From: Ancistrus triradiatus
Taxonomy: Eukaryota > Chordata > Actinopteri > Siluriformes > Loricariidae
DNA length: 64,000 bases
Reading direction: 5' to 3'
Assembly (NCBI GenBank): GCA_025084515.1
Contig: JAJAGP010000240.1
Location: 62,001-126,000 of the forward strand
Shown: one piece after another, positions 1-11,037 of the stretch
Layout of the letters: each line of letters begins with the position of its first letter
How positions within the stretch are numbered: position 1 is the stretch's first letter
Notes under the pieces: model-generated
Databases searched by the model: none
What the model was told of the DNA's origin: nothing
The model's input: only the letters and a program-made list of their open reading frames with translations
Translations under genes and position numbers: made by a program

Positions 1-219
1 ATTCCTGAAGAATTTTTGCATTTTTGCATTATCCTACTGATAGAGGCCACTGCCATTAGGTAATAATGTTGCCATGAAGGGGTGATCTACAATACATGAA
101 TGCCAGGACCCAAGGTCAGAGAAATACCTTCAGTGTTATTCACTTCACCTGTCAGTGGTTTAATGTTATGGCTGATCTGAAGGTCAACGTATTTTAGTTC
201 CAGTTAGTCTCAAAAGTTT

Positions 220-620
220 CCCCCAAAAGTGGTTGATGGGAAATTTAATTCCAAAAATGCCAGATCCCACCAGAAAAACACACACCACCTCTATGGAAAC
301 AAGCCCAAAAGAAGACAGAACTTGTAGAATAAGCGGACCTGTCAACCATTTGTTTCTGCTAGCCGCTTCCGCAACAGCTTGGAGTGTCATGCTCAGAGAA
401 ATCCGACTACTGATAAAAAATCCAGCTCTCTCTATCCAATTTCTTAATCTGATTTATAGATGGGATCGGATAAAAATGTAGAAAAACAATCATGATCAGA
501 TTATTAAGGGCATGTAAGCACACCCGCTGACTGTTGCTGTAAGAAAGGAGGCCAATCATGAGATCATTGCCCGGTGCTGCAACAGCAACCCCTCTGTGAT
601 GTTCCTTCTTGGGCACACTT
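220..620. repeat. Dispersed repeat copy (GCCAGATCCC family)
   Basis: Contains the phrases 'atgccagatcccacc', 'gcggacctgtcaacc' and 'atccagctctctctatcc' followed by a 'gatcagattattaag' stretch. The same ordered phrases recur at 3160-3349 plus 4930-5150, 31765-31945, 32505-32760 and 54345-54665. This is an old interspersed element with several degenerate copies in the window. Its class is not clear to me; no coding capacity is seen. Confidence 0.55.
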
Positions 621-690
621 ACGCCTGTGCCCCCATTAAAAAAGCAGGGTTAACATAAAAAAAGTTGTCCAACTAGGATTTAGTCTGCGT

Positions 691-812
691 ACAGTCGTAC
701 AATCAACCTTACTGAAGAGCCGACACTGGAAGGCCGGCAGAGCTGTAATTTGAACTCATAGCCTTCAGACTGAGTTCAGAACCTTAACCACTGAGTCTAA
801 GTTGGTTTACTT
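691..812 (-). repeat. Degenerate tRNA-derived SINE remnant
   Basis: Read on the minus strand it has a box-A-like start (actcagtggttaag), a degenerate box B (tgagttcaaatt) and the usual SINE body. It resembles the better preserved SINE at 51187-51350 but is diverged. Not a functional tRNA gene. Confidence 0.4.
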
Positions 813-1590
813 TGAAAAGAGTAATTAACTTTCAACCAGGGCCAGCAGGAGCCTGAAGCTGGACACCTCTGGGATTTGAGCTCAGGAGCTCTGTGTCAGG
901 GATTTCAGTGATGTGCTTACCTCTACATCCACAAGACACCACACTGTAAAGGTAAACACCCTGTAGTCTGATAAATTACTAGTCGTGTTGTGTGTGCTAA
1001 GCATGAGCCCTAAGTACCGTCCATTAGACATATTGCTGTAATGGAGCGTCTGAATCTGCATGCATTCGAAGCACATTTCTAATACACGGTGCTGTGGAAT
1101 GTAGGTTAGTGCTCCCTTGGAGGAAAAAAAATGCTGGTATTTCCTGAAACATTTCCCCACCTTGGAAAAAAACCATATGTTCTCTGATTCAGCCATGCAT
1201 TTCTTCTGGAACACGTCCAAGAAATTTCCACCAAAGTACTCTCTGAGGCATAGTCCAGACTCTCTTTTGAAGATCCTATTACACCGGTCAGGCAGAATCA
1301 GTGGGTTTGTGTCGGAGAAGTATAAAATGATGCTTACGCCTGTCCACGTGTACTGTCTCCATCATTCATCTTCAGTAATCCATTAACCGTAGTCCTGCCT
1401 CTAGTCAGTCCAGGGTCTACACAGGGCTTACCCTCACTTAGTCATAATCACTCCCATCTAGGGGCAGTTTGAAAGAGAAGATCCCCTTTTTGACACGTTG
1501 GAGGTAAATGGAGGGAAGAACATACCAAACTTGACACACGTAGTACCCAGAGGCAAGGTCCGAACCACAACACAATCGTGGCCAGGACAG

Positions 1591-1765
1591 GTGAGGATAA
1601 AATATGGAAGAATAAAACAAAAATTCGTCTTCTAGGTGCCACTGCTGTTGTAAGCCAAATAAGCATGATTGGCTCTTGACCCTGTGACCATGACCATGAC
1701 AAGTGAGGATAAAACATGGGGGAAAATAAAGAATTCATCCTCTAACTGCGACTGTGATAGCCTAG
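1591..1765. repeat. Imperfect tandem duplication, about 112 bp period
   Basis: The stretch from 'gtgaggataaaatatgg' (1591) recurs as 'gtgaggataaaacatgg' (1703), and 'gccactgctg' near 1638 matches 'gcgactgtga' near 1747. The two units differ at many positions. No gene is evident; the overlapping open frames are not conserved between units. Confidence 0.5.
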
Positions 1766-1918
1766 AGTTTAAAGCACTAGATTATGGACCTGAAGGTCCA
1801 GGGTTCAAATCCCACCTCATTTGGGTCAACCCACAATTGCTTGAATTATAACAGCTGTAAGACTGTACAAGTTGTAAGATGCTCTGGATAAGGGCAAGTC
1901 TGCCAAATGCCTAGCTGT
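1753..1918 (+). repeat. tRNA-derived SINE
   Basis: Box-A-like 'tagcctagag', then 'gaaggtccagggttcaaatcc' with a good box B (ggttcaaatcc), then the tail 'ctctggataaggg' and 'tgccaaatgcc'. The same family is at 38765-38942 and 51187-51350. Confidence 0.6.
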
Positions 1919-3159
1919 AGATGTATTTTTCCAGGGCTTCCACACAACCCCAAACCATAACAGATCCTCCACCGAGTTTATTAGTTGGCAAGGCATCCTT
2001 TACTTTATTTTCTTCAGTTCAGTCCTTGTTTCTTCAAAACACACTGGATTACTGAATGCTTCCACCATAAGGGGTGCCTAAAGTTTTGCATAACACCATG
2101 GATACTACCCCAGCATTTTTTTTGCTCAGTATCAGTTACAACACCGATATCAGAAACCCAGTAACAGTCACTTAATCTAAGACTTTTCGTTAACGTTCAA
2201 GACCTTTCATGCATTCTTATGCAAACAGCATTTCCACTGAAAGCCCCGGGTGTGATGGGGGCCCCTCCATTCACCTCTGCCGCCGCCTCCCCCCAAATCT
2301 TTTGCGACAGTTTTCACTGCCTCAAGTTTCCCCCCGTCCACCCCTGCAGAGCGGCGTTTCTTTTTCTTTTGCAAAGCTTTCAGCATTCCAGTACACATCT
2401 GGAAGACATCTACGGGGCAGCTCTCGGTCCTGCGCTCTAATTAAGGCTGTGCATGTTGAACTGTAAATAACCGGTGAAAAAAAATACCCGTGGGGTAGAA
2501 CAGTGCGAGACAACCCCGAGAGGATATAGCCAGTTGTAATATTTCACAGTCCAGTCAAGCACATGCGCACTGAAAGCGAAGGGCTACGATTCTTCTCGCC
2601 AGCATAAGAACGCGAGCTGACTTCAGAACAGTGTGGGGATCGGCGTTAAGTCCTTCTTCTGCATAAAAAAAGAGACCCTGCTGGGTTTGCACAGCTTGAT
2701 CAATCATCCCAGCCCCCTTTAGCTCTGCGTGTGAGCATTTAACTTTACCTCCCCCTATTTTGCAGGACCTTTAACGCTCCGTGTGTGGCACTTTCCAAAA
2801 ACACCTCTCAAGACTTTAACAGGACGGCGATTCGGTGATCGTGTTCCGTAATGGTGCTGCGTGTTTTATGATGTTGGGGCTCTGCTTCTCAAGGCCCTGT
2901 AAAGGATTACTGAAAACAAGTGGTTATATAAAGGTAATTTATGAAACAACAGGCTTTCTGGGCTAAACACAGGCTAATGAGAAGTTAATGAGCTTTAAAT
3001 CAACCAGGGGACAGCCATAATTAAGTTGCCTACAAACAATGCAAATGGTATTTTTAACAGCTATAACAGTATGTATTTAAACTTCAAACTTTAATATTAA
3101 ATACTCAAGTTCTTCATTTCCTCGAGCATATACCGTGTCTCAGAGTCTCCACAAAGAGT
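1919..3159. other. Gene-free stretch with candidate conserved non-coding DNA
   Basis: No exon with credible splice sites is visible. 2200-2480 is locally GC-rich with CpGs, ending in 'gctctaattaaggctgtgcatg'-like AT-core homeodomain-type words. 2930-3070 is complex, non-repetitive sequence ('ggctaatgagaagttaatg', 'gccataattaagttgcc', 'aatgcaaatgg'). The texture suggests conserved regulatory DNA, but this cannot be shown from one genome. Confidence 0.25.
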
Positions 3160-3349
3160 TCGATAGGCATTTTGCTGCTTTCAATTCCATGGCATGGTTA
3201 ATTCTGGGGTTGCCAGATCCCACAAGAAGAAAAATGACTGAAACAAATGAAAAAGAGTCCAAATAAAGCCAAGTCTTTACAATAAGCCAACCTAGCAACC
3301 TTCATGGTTTGGCCACGAGCATGTGCAGACTGAAATTGGGTAACTGGTA
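3160..3349. repeat. Left part of GCCAGATCCC-family repeat, split by a Tc1
   Basis: 'gtctccacaaagagttc', 'ggggttgccagatcccaca' and 'gcatgtgcagactg' match the copies at 31765-31945 and 54345-54480. The copy stops at a TA where the Tc1 element begins, and resumes at 4930. Confidence 0.6.
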
Positions 3350-4929
3350 CAGTGGTGCTTGATGTTTGTGAACCCTTTAGAATTTTCTACATCTCTGCAG
3401 AAATATGACCTAAAACATCATCAGATTTTCACATAATTCCTAAAAGTAGATAAAGAGAACCCAGTTATACAGATAAGACATATATTATATTTGGTCATTT
3501 ATTTATTGAGGAAAATTATCCAATATTACATATTAGTGAGTGGCAAAAGTATGTGAACCTTTGCTTTCAGTATCTGGTGTGACCCCCCTGTGCAGCAATA
3601 ACTGCAGCTAAACGTTTCCTGTAACTGTTGATCAGTCCTGCACACCGGCTTGGAGGAATTTTAGCCCATTCCTCCGTACAGAACAGCTTCAGCTCTGGGA
3701 TGTTGGTGGGTTTCCTCACATTAGCTTGCTCACTTCAGGTCCTTCCACCAACATTTCCATTGTATTAAGGTCAGGACTTTGACTTGGCCATTCCAAAACA
3801 TTAACTTTTTTCTTCTTTAGCCATTCTTTTGGTAGAACGGCTTGTGTGCTTAGGGTCGTTGTCTTGCTGCATGACCCACCTTCTCTTGAGATTCAGTTCA
3901 TGGACAGATGTCCTGATATTTTCCTTTAGGATTCTCTGATATCAATCAGAATTCATTGTTCCATCAGTGATGGCAAGCCGTCCTGGCCCAGATGCAGCAA
4001 AACAGGCCCAAACCATGATACTACCACCACCATGTTTCACAGATGGGATAAGGTTCTTAAGCTGGAATGCAGTGTTTTCCTTTCTCCAAACATAACACTT
4101 TTCTTTTAAACCAAAAAGTTCGATCTTGGTCTCATCCGTCCACAAAACATTCTTCCAATAGCCTTCTGGCTTTTCCACATGATCTTTAGCAAACTGCAGA
4201 CGAGCAGTTCTTTTTCTCCTTGCAACACCATTGTTGTTCAGTGTTCTTCTGATGGTGGACTCATGAACATTAACATTAGCCAATGTGAGAGAGGCCTTCA
4301 GTTGCTTAGAAGTTATCCTGGGGTCCTTTGTGACCTCGCCAACTATTACATGCCTTGCTCTTGGAGTGATCTTTGTTGGTCGACCACTCCTGGGGAGGGT
4401 AACAATGGTCTTGAATTTCCTCCATAGGTACACAATCTGTCTGACTGTGGATTGGTGGAGTACAATCTTTTAGAGAGGCTGGACCTTTTCCAGCCTGATG
4501 AGCATCAACAACTCTTTGTCTGAGGTCCTCAGAAATCTCCTTTGTTCATGCCATGACACACTTCCACAAACACATGTTGTGAAGATCAGACTTCCCTGTA
4601 GATCAGATCCTTGTCCTTCAAATAAAACAGGGTGCCCACTCACACCTGATTGTCATCCCATTGGTTGAAAACACCTGACTCCAATTTCACCTTCAAATTA
4701 ATTTCTAATCCTAGAGGTTCACCTACTTTTGCCACTCACTAATATGTAATATTGGATCATTTTCTTCAATAAATAAATTATCAAGTATAATATTTTTGTC
4801 TCATTTGTTTAACTGGGTTCTCTTTATCTACTTTTAGGACTTGTGTGAAAAATCTGATGATGTTTTAGGTCATATTTATGCAGAAATATAGAAAATTCTA
4901 AAGGGTTCACAAACTTTTAAGCTCCACTG
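3350..4929 (-). mobile_element. Tc1-like DNA transposon, full length but degenerate
   Basis: The ends are 'cagtggtgcttgatgtttgtg' (left) and the complementary 'cacaaacttttaagctccactg' (right), flanked by TA at 3348-3349 and 4930-4931, the Tc1/mariner target duplication. Subterminal repeats such as 'ctttatctacttttaggac' mirror the left end. The transposase lies on the minus strand. Several shorter copies of this family occur in the window (13571, 18612, 35652, 42100, 57833). It sits inside an older repeat. Confidence 0.9.
3567..4554 (-). pseudogene. Tc1-like transposase pseudogene (DDE type)
   Basis: The minus strand encodes a recognisable Tc1-family transposase, a nuclear cut-and-paste enzyme. 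Paired/HTH-domain residues are followed by the first catalytic Asp in 'WTDETKIELF' and by 'GGGSIMVWACFAASGPGRLA'. The longest open stretch is 3942-4433. The expected start ATG at 4552-4554 is followed two codons later by TGA, where a CGA would be expected, a CpG decay mutation. Other shifts break the C-terminal third. Non-functional. Confidence 0.85.
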
Positions 4930-5150
4930 TATACATGCTATGAGAAATCCCATTACTGAGTTAAATCCAGCTCTCTTTATCTCATTTCTTAATCTGATTC
5001 TAGATCGGAGTATGCTATATGCATGGCCACTTGAATAGTCACATAACTGCAGAAATCCGACTCTGAGCGCATTATTAAGTGAATGAAAACACACTCGGTG
5101 ATAGAAAACTGTCCTGACTGAGCCACTATTACTCACAATTGTGTCTTACT
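4930..5150. repeat. Right part of the split GCCAGATCCC-family repeat
   Basis: 'tacatgctatgagaaatccc', 'aatccagctctctttatctc' and 'ataactgcagaaatccgac' correspond to 54495-54660 ('tacatgagaaatctgattac', 'ataactgcaggaatatgac'). It continues the element interrupted at 3349. Confidence 0.6.
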
Positions 5151-6585
5151 CACAATAAGGTGTTACCAAACCACTGTGCCGCATTTTTGTTTGGTGGTGT
5201 GCCCTGTGATTTTCTAATGTGAAAGTGGACTCAATTTTTAAACAAGAATAGTACACACTATTTTGAATTGTTAATCTTTAGAAATGAAAAGGAATGTTAC
5301 AGTAGAGCGTTTTGTATACAATTTTAAACCTGTTTCTATCTTTTAACAAACGTAAAATCAATAATCGTGAGAAAAAACAAATAGTGGACTAGCGGACGGG
5401 GTAGTCTAGTGACCTCACGTTACTTTCCTTCTACTACTCCTGGTGAGGGTCATGGTAGCAACCTGCAGAGAAGGTCAAACCAGACTACTCTATGCCTGGC
5501 CATAGATTCCAGGATCTCATGAGGTATCACCAGACTATCCCAAGAAAAGTCTTAGATGTAACCTCTCCAGTGGCCCTGGGTTGGCCCTGGGGTCTCCATC
5601 CAGAGAAGTGAAACAACTCTAATGAGAGCTGACCAAGCGGCATCGTTATGAGATGCTCACACCACCTCAACTGGATTTTAGTACATCGTGTTATATGTTT
5701 CTTATCAGTTGGTTTGATGCACGTTGGACTGAAGTATCTCTGGACTCTATACTTAGTAATATTTGTTTGTCTTCGTTATCACTTAAGCTCTGTTTATGTT
5801 GATCCCAACAAACATTAACAGTAGACTGGGTCATACTGAAAAGCTCACTGGCCTTCAAAATTTCCAGATTTCGGCATGGTGCTACCTCACTGAAACGATA
5901 TTTTGCCGGTTAGGACGTCACACACACTGGCACACGTTAGAGACACCAACTGACCTAATGTATGTCTTTGGAATGTGGGAGGAAACCAGAATATGAGGAG
6001 AAAGCCCAGTGTTTGTCACACACGAGGAGAACATACAAACCCCACACAGAAAGTGGCCATGTCAGGTCTGGAACTTGGTTCTCTGGAGCTCTTAGGCAAA
6101 AGCACTAGCCACAGTGCCAACGTGCCACCCCATACATGAACTGAATAGCAAATTCTGGTTCCAATTCAAGTCAGATCTTTCTATGAATGTGCATGAAACA
6201 CTAGTCCAGTTTCCTCAGAACAGAAGATCGTCTTGCTTGGTATAAATATTGTTAGCCTACATTCTTGCCATCACAACCACCAGAGCTGCCATGGTTTAGG
6301 GAAACTCAGCCCATCAGATTAATCGATTACAACTTGCAATTCATACTTGATCCACAACAATCAACGTTAAGTCATATTGCATTGATAAAAAGACAAAGCA
6401 TGTTTGGACCCGAGTTCCAGAGGTTTGTTTACATTGTGTGAGGTCTCACAGAAAGAAAGCTGCAGTTAAAACTCAAGCAGTAAAGACTGAATCGAAATAA
6501 AACCTATTCGTAGGACTTTAAGGCAAGTGAAGTTCTGTACATATCCGAAATACACTAATATAACGTACTTTCCATTTCACACACA
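5151..6585. other. Gene-free stretch with an old dispersed repeat
   Basis: No supported exon. 5940-6135 ('ggaatgtgggaggaaacc', 'ggagaacatacaaaccccacac', 'cactagccacagtgccaac') is a minus-oriented copy of a repeat common in fish, related to 60770-60840. The rest is unremarkable. Confidence 0.4.
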
Positions 6586-6858
6586 ATGTTTACCAGTGCA
6601 TCATCCGGAAAAACGACTCGCACGTTCTCTCAACAGATGTTTAACCGATTAATCGAACGGATTATTCGAAAGCTTTGGAAAAGCCTAAACTGCAGTAATA
6701 TTAAGTACTACAACACTTTACGCAAAACGAGACGATTAAACCCAGTCCAAACTTCCATCCGCTTCGTTGTGAGATAGATCTAAACATGTACAAGCGTCTC
6801 GAACTATCTGATAAAGCTAATCAAAACGTTAGAGTAAAAAAATCAGAACTGTACTCAC

Positions 6859-6912
6859 CAGATAACTGAAGTGGAGAAGCAGTGCGGTTAAATCCATCAA
6901 ACCGTGAACCAT
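6859..6912 (-). CDS. Possible first coding exon of an unidentified gene
   Basis: On the minus strand an ATG at 6912-6910 opens 18 codons beginning MVHGLMD, followed by a leucine-rich hydrophobic run that could start a signal peptide, and ends exactly at a consensus donor (CTG|GTGAGT, donor at 6858). The surrounding 6590-7050 has more CpGs than its neighbours, as expected near a promoter. I could not find a matching second exon in 1-6800, so the gene would have to continue beyond the window. The Kozak context is weak. It may be a chance coincidence of ATG and donor. Confidence 0.22.
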
Positions 6913-7050
6913 AAGGAGATCTACATAATTAAACTCCGTTCACTCAATAGACTGGAGTAGAAGAGTGAAAGCGCGCCCTCTGCTGTCTGAACACCGTAGT
7001 ATCATGTTCTAAATCGAACCGCTGTTGAGTAATTCAGCTCAGTACGATTT

Positions 7051-7469
7051 ACGTTGAAATTTCATTCATTGTAAAAGTTTATTTATCCCTCAAGCTTAAA
7101 TGATTCGGCCCTGGCCCGGTCATGGTGGTGCTTGCTAATGTTCGTGATTCCCCTGTGTTGTGTTGTAGCTTCTACTGTTAGTGTTTATTTATGTCTAGAG
7201 TCCATCCCTGTGTACTGTTATTTATTATCATTAGTTCTAGTCCTGTTCTAGACCCCTGAACCTTTCTTTTGGCATTTAGCAGGAAGGAGAAGACTGTCCT
7301 GAAGGTATGCAAACTCGTGTAAATGGTAGAATCATCAGCAAGGTGTTGGAAGTACAATTTATAATAACAAGAAACAAAATAAGGACAGTTTCCAACATGT
7401 TCACACAGCGTTATTGTTTATTTAACCAAAGTCTGCTGGGGTGTGAGTGCTGCTCAATAGCCACATTGT
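7051..7469. other. Spacer downstream of lysozyme A, nothing recognised
   Basis: AT-rich sequence between the possible exon at 6912 and the poly(A) signal of lysozyme A. I see no gene or clear repeat. Confidence 0.4.
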
Positions 7470-7475
7470 TTTATT
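7470..7475 (-). terminator. Poly(A) signal AATAAA of lysozyme A
   Basis: The plus strand reads TTTATT, giving AATAAA on the minus strand about 75 bases past the stop codon of lysozyme A. It is the nearest canonical signal. Confidence 0.6.
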
Positions 7476-7550
7476 AACTGTCATTTCTAGCCTGTTGGAT
7501 TAAAACGAATACATGGTCAAAACAAGCCGATGCGCTAATGCAAATGTTGC

Positions 7551-10500
7551 TCAGTAGCCATGAAGCTTGTACCACTGGGCTCTGGCCACCACGTCATTGG
7601 CGTAATCATCTCCTGAAGTTCCCTTGTCCATGTTCTCATAAGTTTTGACGTTATTATCACCAAAATTGTAGGCGGCTACTCCTCCTGAAACAGGTGTGAA
7701 AAGAACAGTAAGGAACTTGATGAAAGTCTGCAGGAATATACACTCATCTGACACCCCCTCGCCTTTTATTGGGTACATCATAGAGGTTAATAGATATACA
7801 ATTACTAACTGTAGCTAGCATGCTGCTATCCAGTTTATCAGCCACCCAATAAAGGGAATGCTAGAGGTCCAGAAGGTATTTGGATTATAGTGGATCATTC
7901 AGCACAGTAGCAGTGCACAAAGTGCAACAGCAGTGTGGTGAAAATGCTAATGACACCAACATTTAATGGTTGGAAGAAAGGCCAGGATGGGGCCAGCTTG
8001 CCCTCAGGCCACCACAAGAAGGGTCTTCACTGTGCTGCCGGAAACCAATAGACTAGGGGTGAGTACAAACCAGGGTAGCTCAGCATGTGGAACCATTCGC
8101 TCTACCACAGTGTTTCCCAACCTTTTTGAAAAATCACAAGATACACCACCAAACAAAAATGCCACAAAAAGTATATTTATTGAAATATAATGAAAATCTG
8201 GTCTCAATTTACCCAGTTTACTTACTCAGTGGGAAATATGGGCCTGTTTAGCTGAACACAAAGCTGATATCTTACTGCCCTCTAGTGGAAGACAATGTAA
8301 TTGTTCTGCTAAACACTATACGCTGTGATGATTTCTCACGGCACACTTATGCGCCACGGCACAGTGGTTGGGAAACACTGCTCTACCATGCAGAGGTTCG
8401 TACCTTTTAGCTGGTGCTCCTTGGGCCAGCTTGGGAATTTCACCTGGATTCTCTTAATGAAGAAAATCAGGATATCGGTTGCTTGGGTGAGATGTTCTTC
8501 GCTATTCCAGGCTCCCTTTGGTTCGTGGGAACCTTTATCCACCTGAAGACAGAAGAATTGATAACAAACACTGACCCAGAGTTACAGCTTTCTCTTTATT
8601 CGTTCACTGAAGCTGCCAAGGAGGTTGTCTGTTGAGTCTTGGACCTCCTAAGGTTTCTAATGTTTAGGGAGTTTCCTTGCCACTGTTGCCCTTATATTTC
8701 TCAGCATGGGCTTGGGCTTGGGCTTAGATAATAGAAGGTAAAAGGAAATGGTAAAGCTGCTTTGAGACAGTGCTCCATTGTAAAAAAGAGCTATAGAAAT
8801 CAGTCTGACTTTGACTCTTTTATTCACATGGATGCAAACTGTATTAATCACCCAACCTTTTCACAATTGTGTGAAATCTTGAATTTAAGCATGTTAGAGT
8901 AAGAAATCATGGCTTTTATTATTAGTCTAATCACTGATTAGACAAAAGCAACAACCTTAGTCTTTCACAAACATAGCGAATCCTGTCAAACCCATCCGAA
9001 GCCACAACCTTAGTCATGAACCCTCCACTCCCAGTGCCTAGCATTATGTAAACTTGGATCTTTAGATTTAGATTTCCTGCTGTGTTTCTTATAATAAACC
9101 GAAACGTCTTTGCAACAAAGAAGTGGTTTGCTAATTGTAGGTCAGTTTAAGCAGCTTGCACAGTGTAGGTGACTCTCATTTGCAACTATGCATTCATACC
9201 AAGGCAGGACTGAAGCCGATGCTGGTCTTGCAAGGTAAGTGACTTGGGTGGGGCGCTGAATCAGGAGATATTTATTTTGCAATCATTATATAATAAGGGT
9301 GCTGTGTTAGGCTTTGACAAGTCCTAACAACTTAGTTTATTTCTGCAGCTGCTTGTCTAAATGATACAGTCATAATCCATGTTTTAAATATCAACATGAA
9401 TGTCCTGTTACAGAACTGTTGTTGAGTCCTTGCAAACATAACCTTTAACATGATCAGATCTCGTAGGTACTGAGACAAAAAGCACTAGCTGACAGGAGCC
9501 TAAGCTTTTTTAAATGTGCATTTTTTAAAATATACCTACTAGGCTAGATTAACTTGAAAAAATTGGAGCACTGTTAAATGCATTTTCCATTTCTTGACCA
9601 TGTGATTGTGTCCAAACGGTCCCTTATTCACTATTCCTTTCTTTATACATACCACAATATATCCCTACTAGCCTTTAGGGAACAGAATTGTTAAAGATTT
9701 CAGACACTCATAATGTCTGACTGCAGATTCTGTTGCATGAATACTAAATATAAATGAAGACTAAATATAAACATTAAGCTTATATTGATCACTCATATGG
9801 CTGTGTAGCAGGGGCGTCATCAGACCCAGTACAATGTTGCTGTGTAACACTAAAACTACGGGGTTAAACGTTCATTTTATCCTGCGTTGCTGAGCAGCAT
9901 TACAGGACGCACCACGCAAATTCGGGACAAGGACTACATTTCCCATAATACCCTAGAATATTTTCATTTAAAAGAAAGTCACATTGTTCCAAGCCAATTC
10001 CCTTAGGTCTGTTTGTCTTTGGTTTATTTGCCTCCACCCAGCTTCATGAAGAACACACCTGCATACACACCTGCACCTATTTGCCTCGACATGACTTTGA
10101 TTGCATAAATAACAGACAATTACCCAGCCCTAATATCTATGCTCAGGTGATCGTAATAGTTGCAGAAGACCTGTTGCAGACTCAGCAGAACCAAGTGCCA
10201 TTTCATACTTTACTTTATTCGAAACACTGCAACACCTTAATGGTATTTTAATTTTAAATTGCTAGTGAAAGCCTTTATTGAGTCATGCCAACAACTGTAA
10301 TGATGCAATGACACAGCTTGATTGAACAATCCACAGCTTTCCGCACCCTGGCATTGTGCATTGTTCATATGATGTCAACATCCACGCCCTGTAAACACTG
10401 TTTTGCAACTTCTACTTTCACCCAATGTCTTGATGACTACAGACTGACCTGCATGAGGCCGAAGCCCTTTCCGCTGTCACCCCAGCCGTTTTTGAGCAGC

Positions 10501-10961
10501 AGTCCAGCCCTCGACTCTCTGGATATGATGCCTGCGATCAAAGCTGGATCCACCTGCTTAGCTCTGCCTACCTTAGTGATGATACTCTTGTACTGGTCCA
10601 TCCTCTTCAGGTCAGTCTCGGCCATTTTTTGCGAGGCTTGCACCCCTTTAGGATGGAAAGACAGTGAGTACTGTGTACACCCATTTTAATCAAAAATATT
10701 AGAGGAATAAAATACCTTTTACTGTGAGTTTTTCCTTGCTGGCTGTTTTGTCAGATGCCCCAGTGGTGCTGATCTTCATGAGGTCTCCGTAAGTTGAAGC
10801 TAGAAGTGGCAAAGAAAGGAAAAAGCTCATTCTGCTGTACAGTGGAAGTAATTGCCATTATAATTTTTGCAATTATAATGAATATAATAAAGAAAATGTG
10901 GTCTTTATAATATTGCTGATATTTAGGAACACTGTACATCAGGCGTCATGAACTCACCCAT
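7551..10961 (-). CDS. Goose-type lysozyme, copy A (5 exons, 185 aa)
   Basis: Glycoside hydrolase family 23 enzyme that cuts the MurNAc-GlcNAc bond of bacterial peptidoglycan (innate defence). Coding exons, transcript order: 10961-10958 (ATG G only), 10799-10716, 10645-10449, 8542-8404, 7684-7551; all introns are GT-AG. They total 558 bases, 185 residues plus stop, the same exon pattern as copies B and C. Catalytic Glu73 (in 'ISRESRAG'), Asp86 ('NGWGD') and Asp97 ('LMQVD') are present, and the C terminus 'ANDVVARAQWYKLHGY' is the family hallmark. No signal peptide and no cysteine, as usual in fish. It is clearly diverged from B and C: 'DKGSHEPKG' replaces 'DKRYHTPRG' just after Asp97, and Phe149 replaces Ala in 'AYNAG'. 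It is head-to-head with B. A TATATAA lies at 11037-11031. Intact; expected active, but specificity may differ. Confidence 0.95.
7838..7965. repeat. Fragment of a dispersed repeat in lysozyme A intron 4
   Basis: 'ggattatagtggatcattcagcac' and 'gtgcacaaagtgcaacagcag' resemble parts of the repeat copies at 32010-32310 and 39080-39420. Short and degenerate. Confidence 0.3.
8108..8380. mobile_element. hAT-type MITE (273 bp) in lysozyme A intron 4
   Basis: Terminal inverted repeats 'cagtgtttcccaacc' (8108) and 'ggttgggaaacactg' (ending 8380) are perfect over 15 bases. An identical 8 bp target duplication 'ctctacca' lies at 8100-8107 and 8381-8388. TIR type and 8 bp duplication are diagnostic of hAT elements. 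No transposase: non-autonomous. The near end plus duplication stops 15 bases from the exon 4 splice donor of lysozyme A (donor GT at 8403-8402). Confidence 0.92.
8608..8830 (+). repeat. 3' tail of a dispersed retroelement-like repeat
   Basis: 'ctgccaaggaggttg', 'cttgccactgttgccc' and 'gagacagtgctccattgtaaa' are shared with 12150-12370, 38520-38752 and, inverted, 59400-59610. The ending 'aagagctatagaaatcagtctgactttgact' corresponds to the cleaner 'gcgctatataaataaatc' elsewhere. Lies in lysozyme A intron 3. Confidence 0.5.
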
Positions 10962-11030
10962 GATGATGTCTCAGATCCTCCTGTGTAGAGAGAAGTGCTG
11001 TGAGTGATCACACAAGGACGGACCAGTCAG

Positions 11031-11037
11031 TTATATA
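11031..11037 (-). promoter_or_regulatory. TATA-like box of lysozyme A
   Basis: The minus strand reads TATATAA about 70 bases upstream of the ATG at 10961. Position and sequence fit a core promoter; no transcription start can be shown. Confidence 0.4.

Noticed and set aside
10318..10689. 123-codon plus-strand frame
   Set aside because: Antisense of lysozyme A exon 3 and its flanks.
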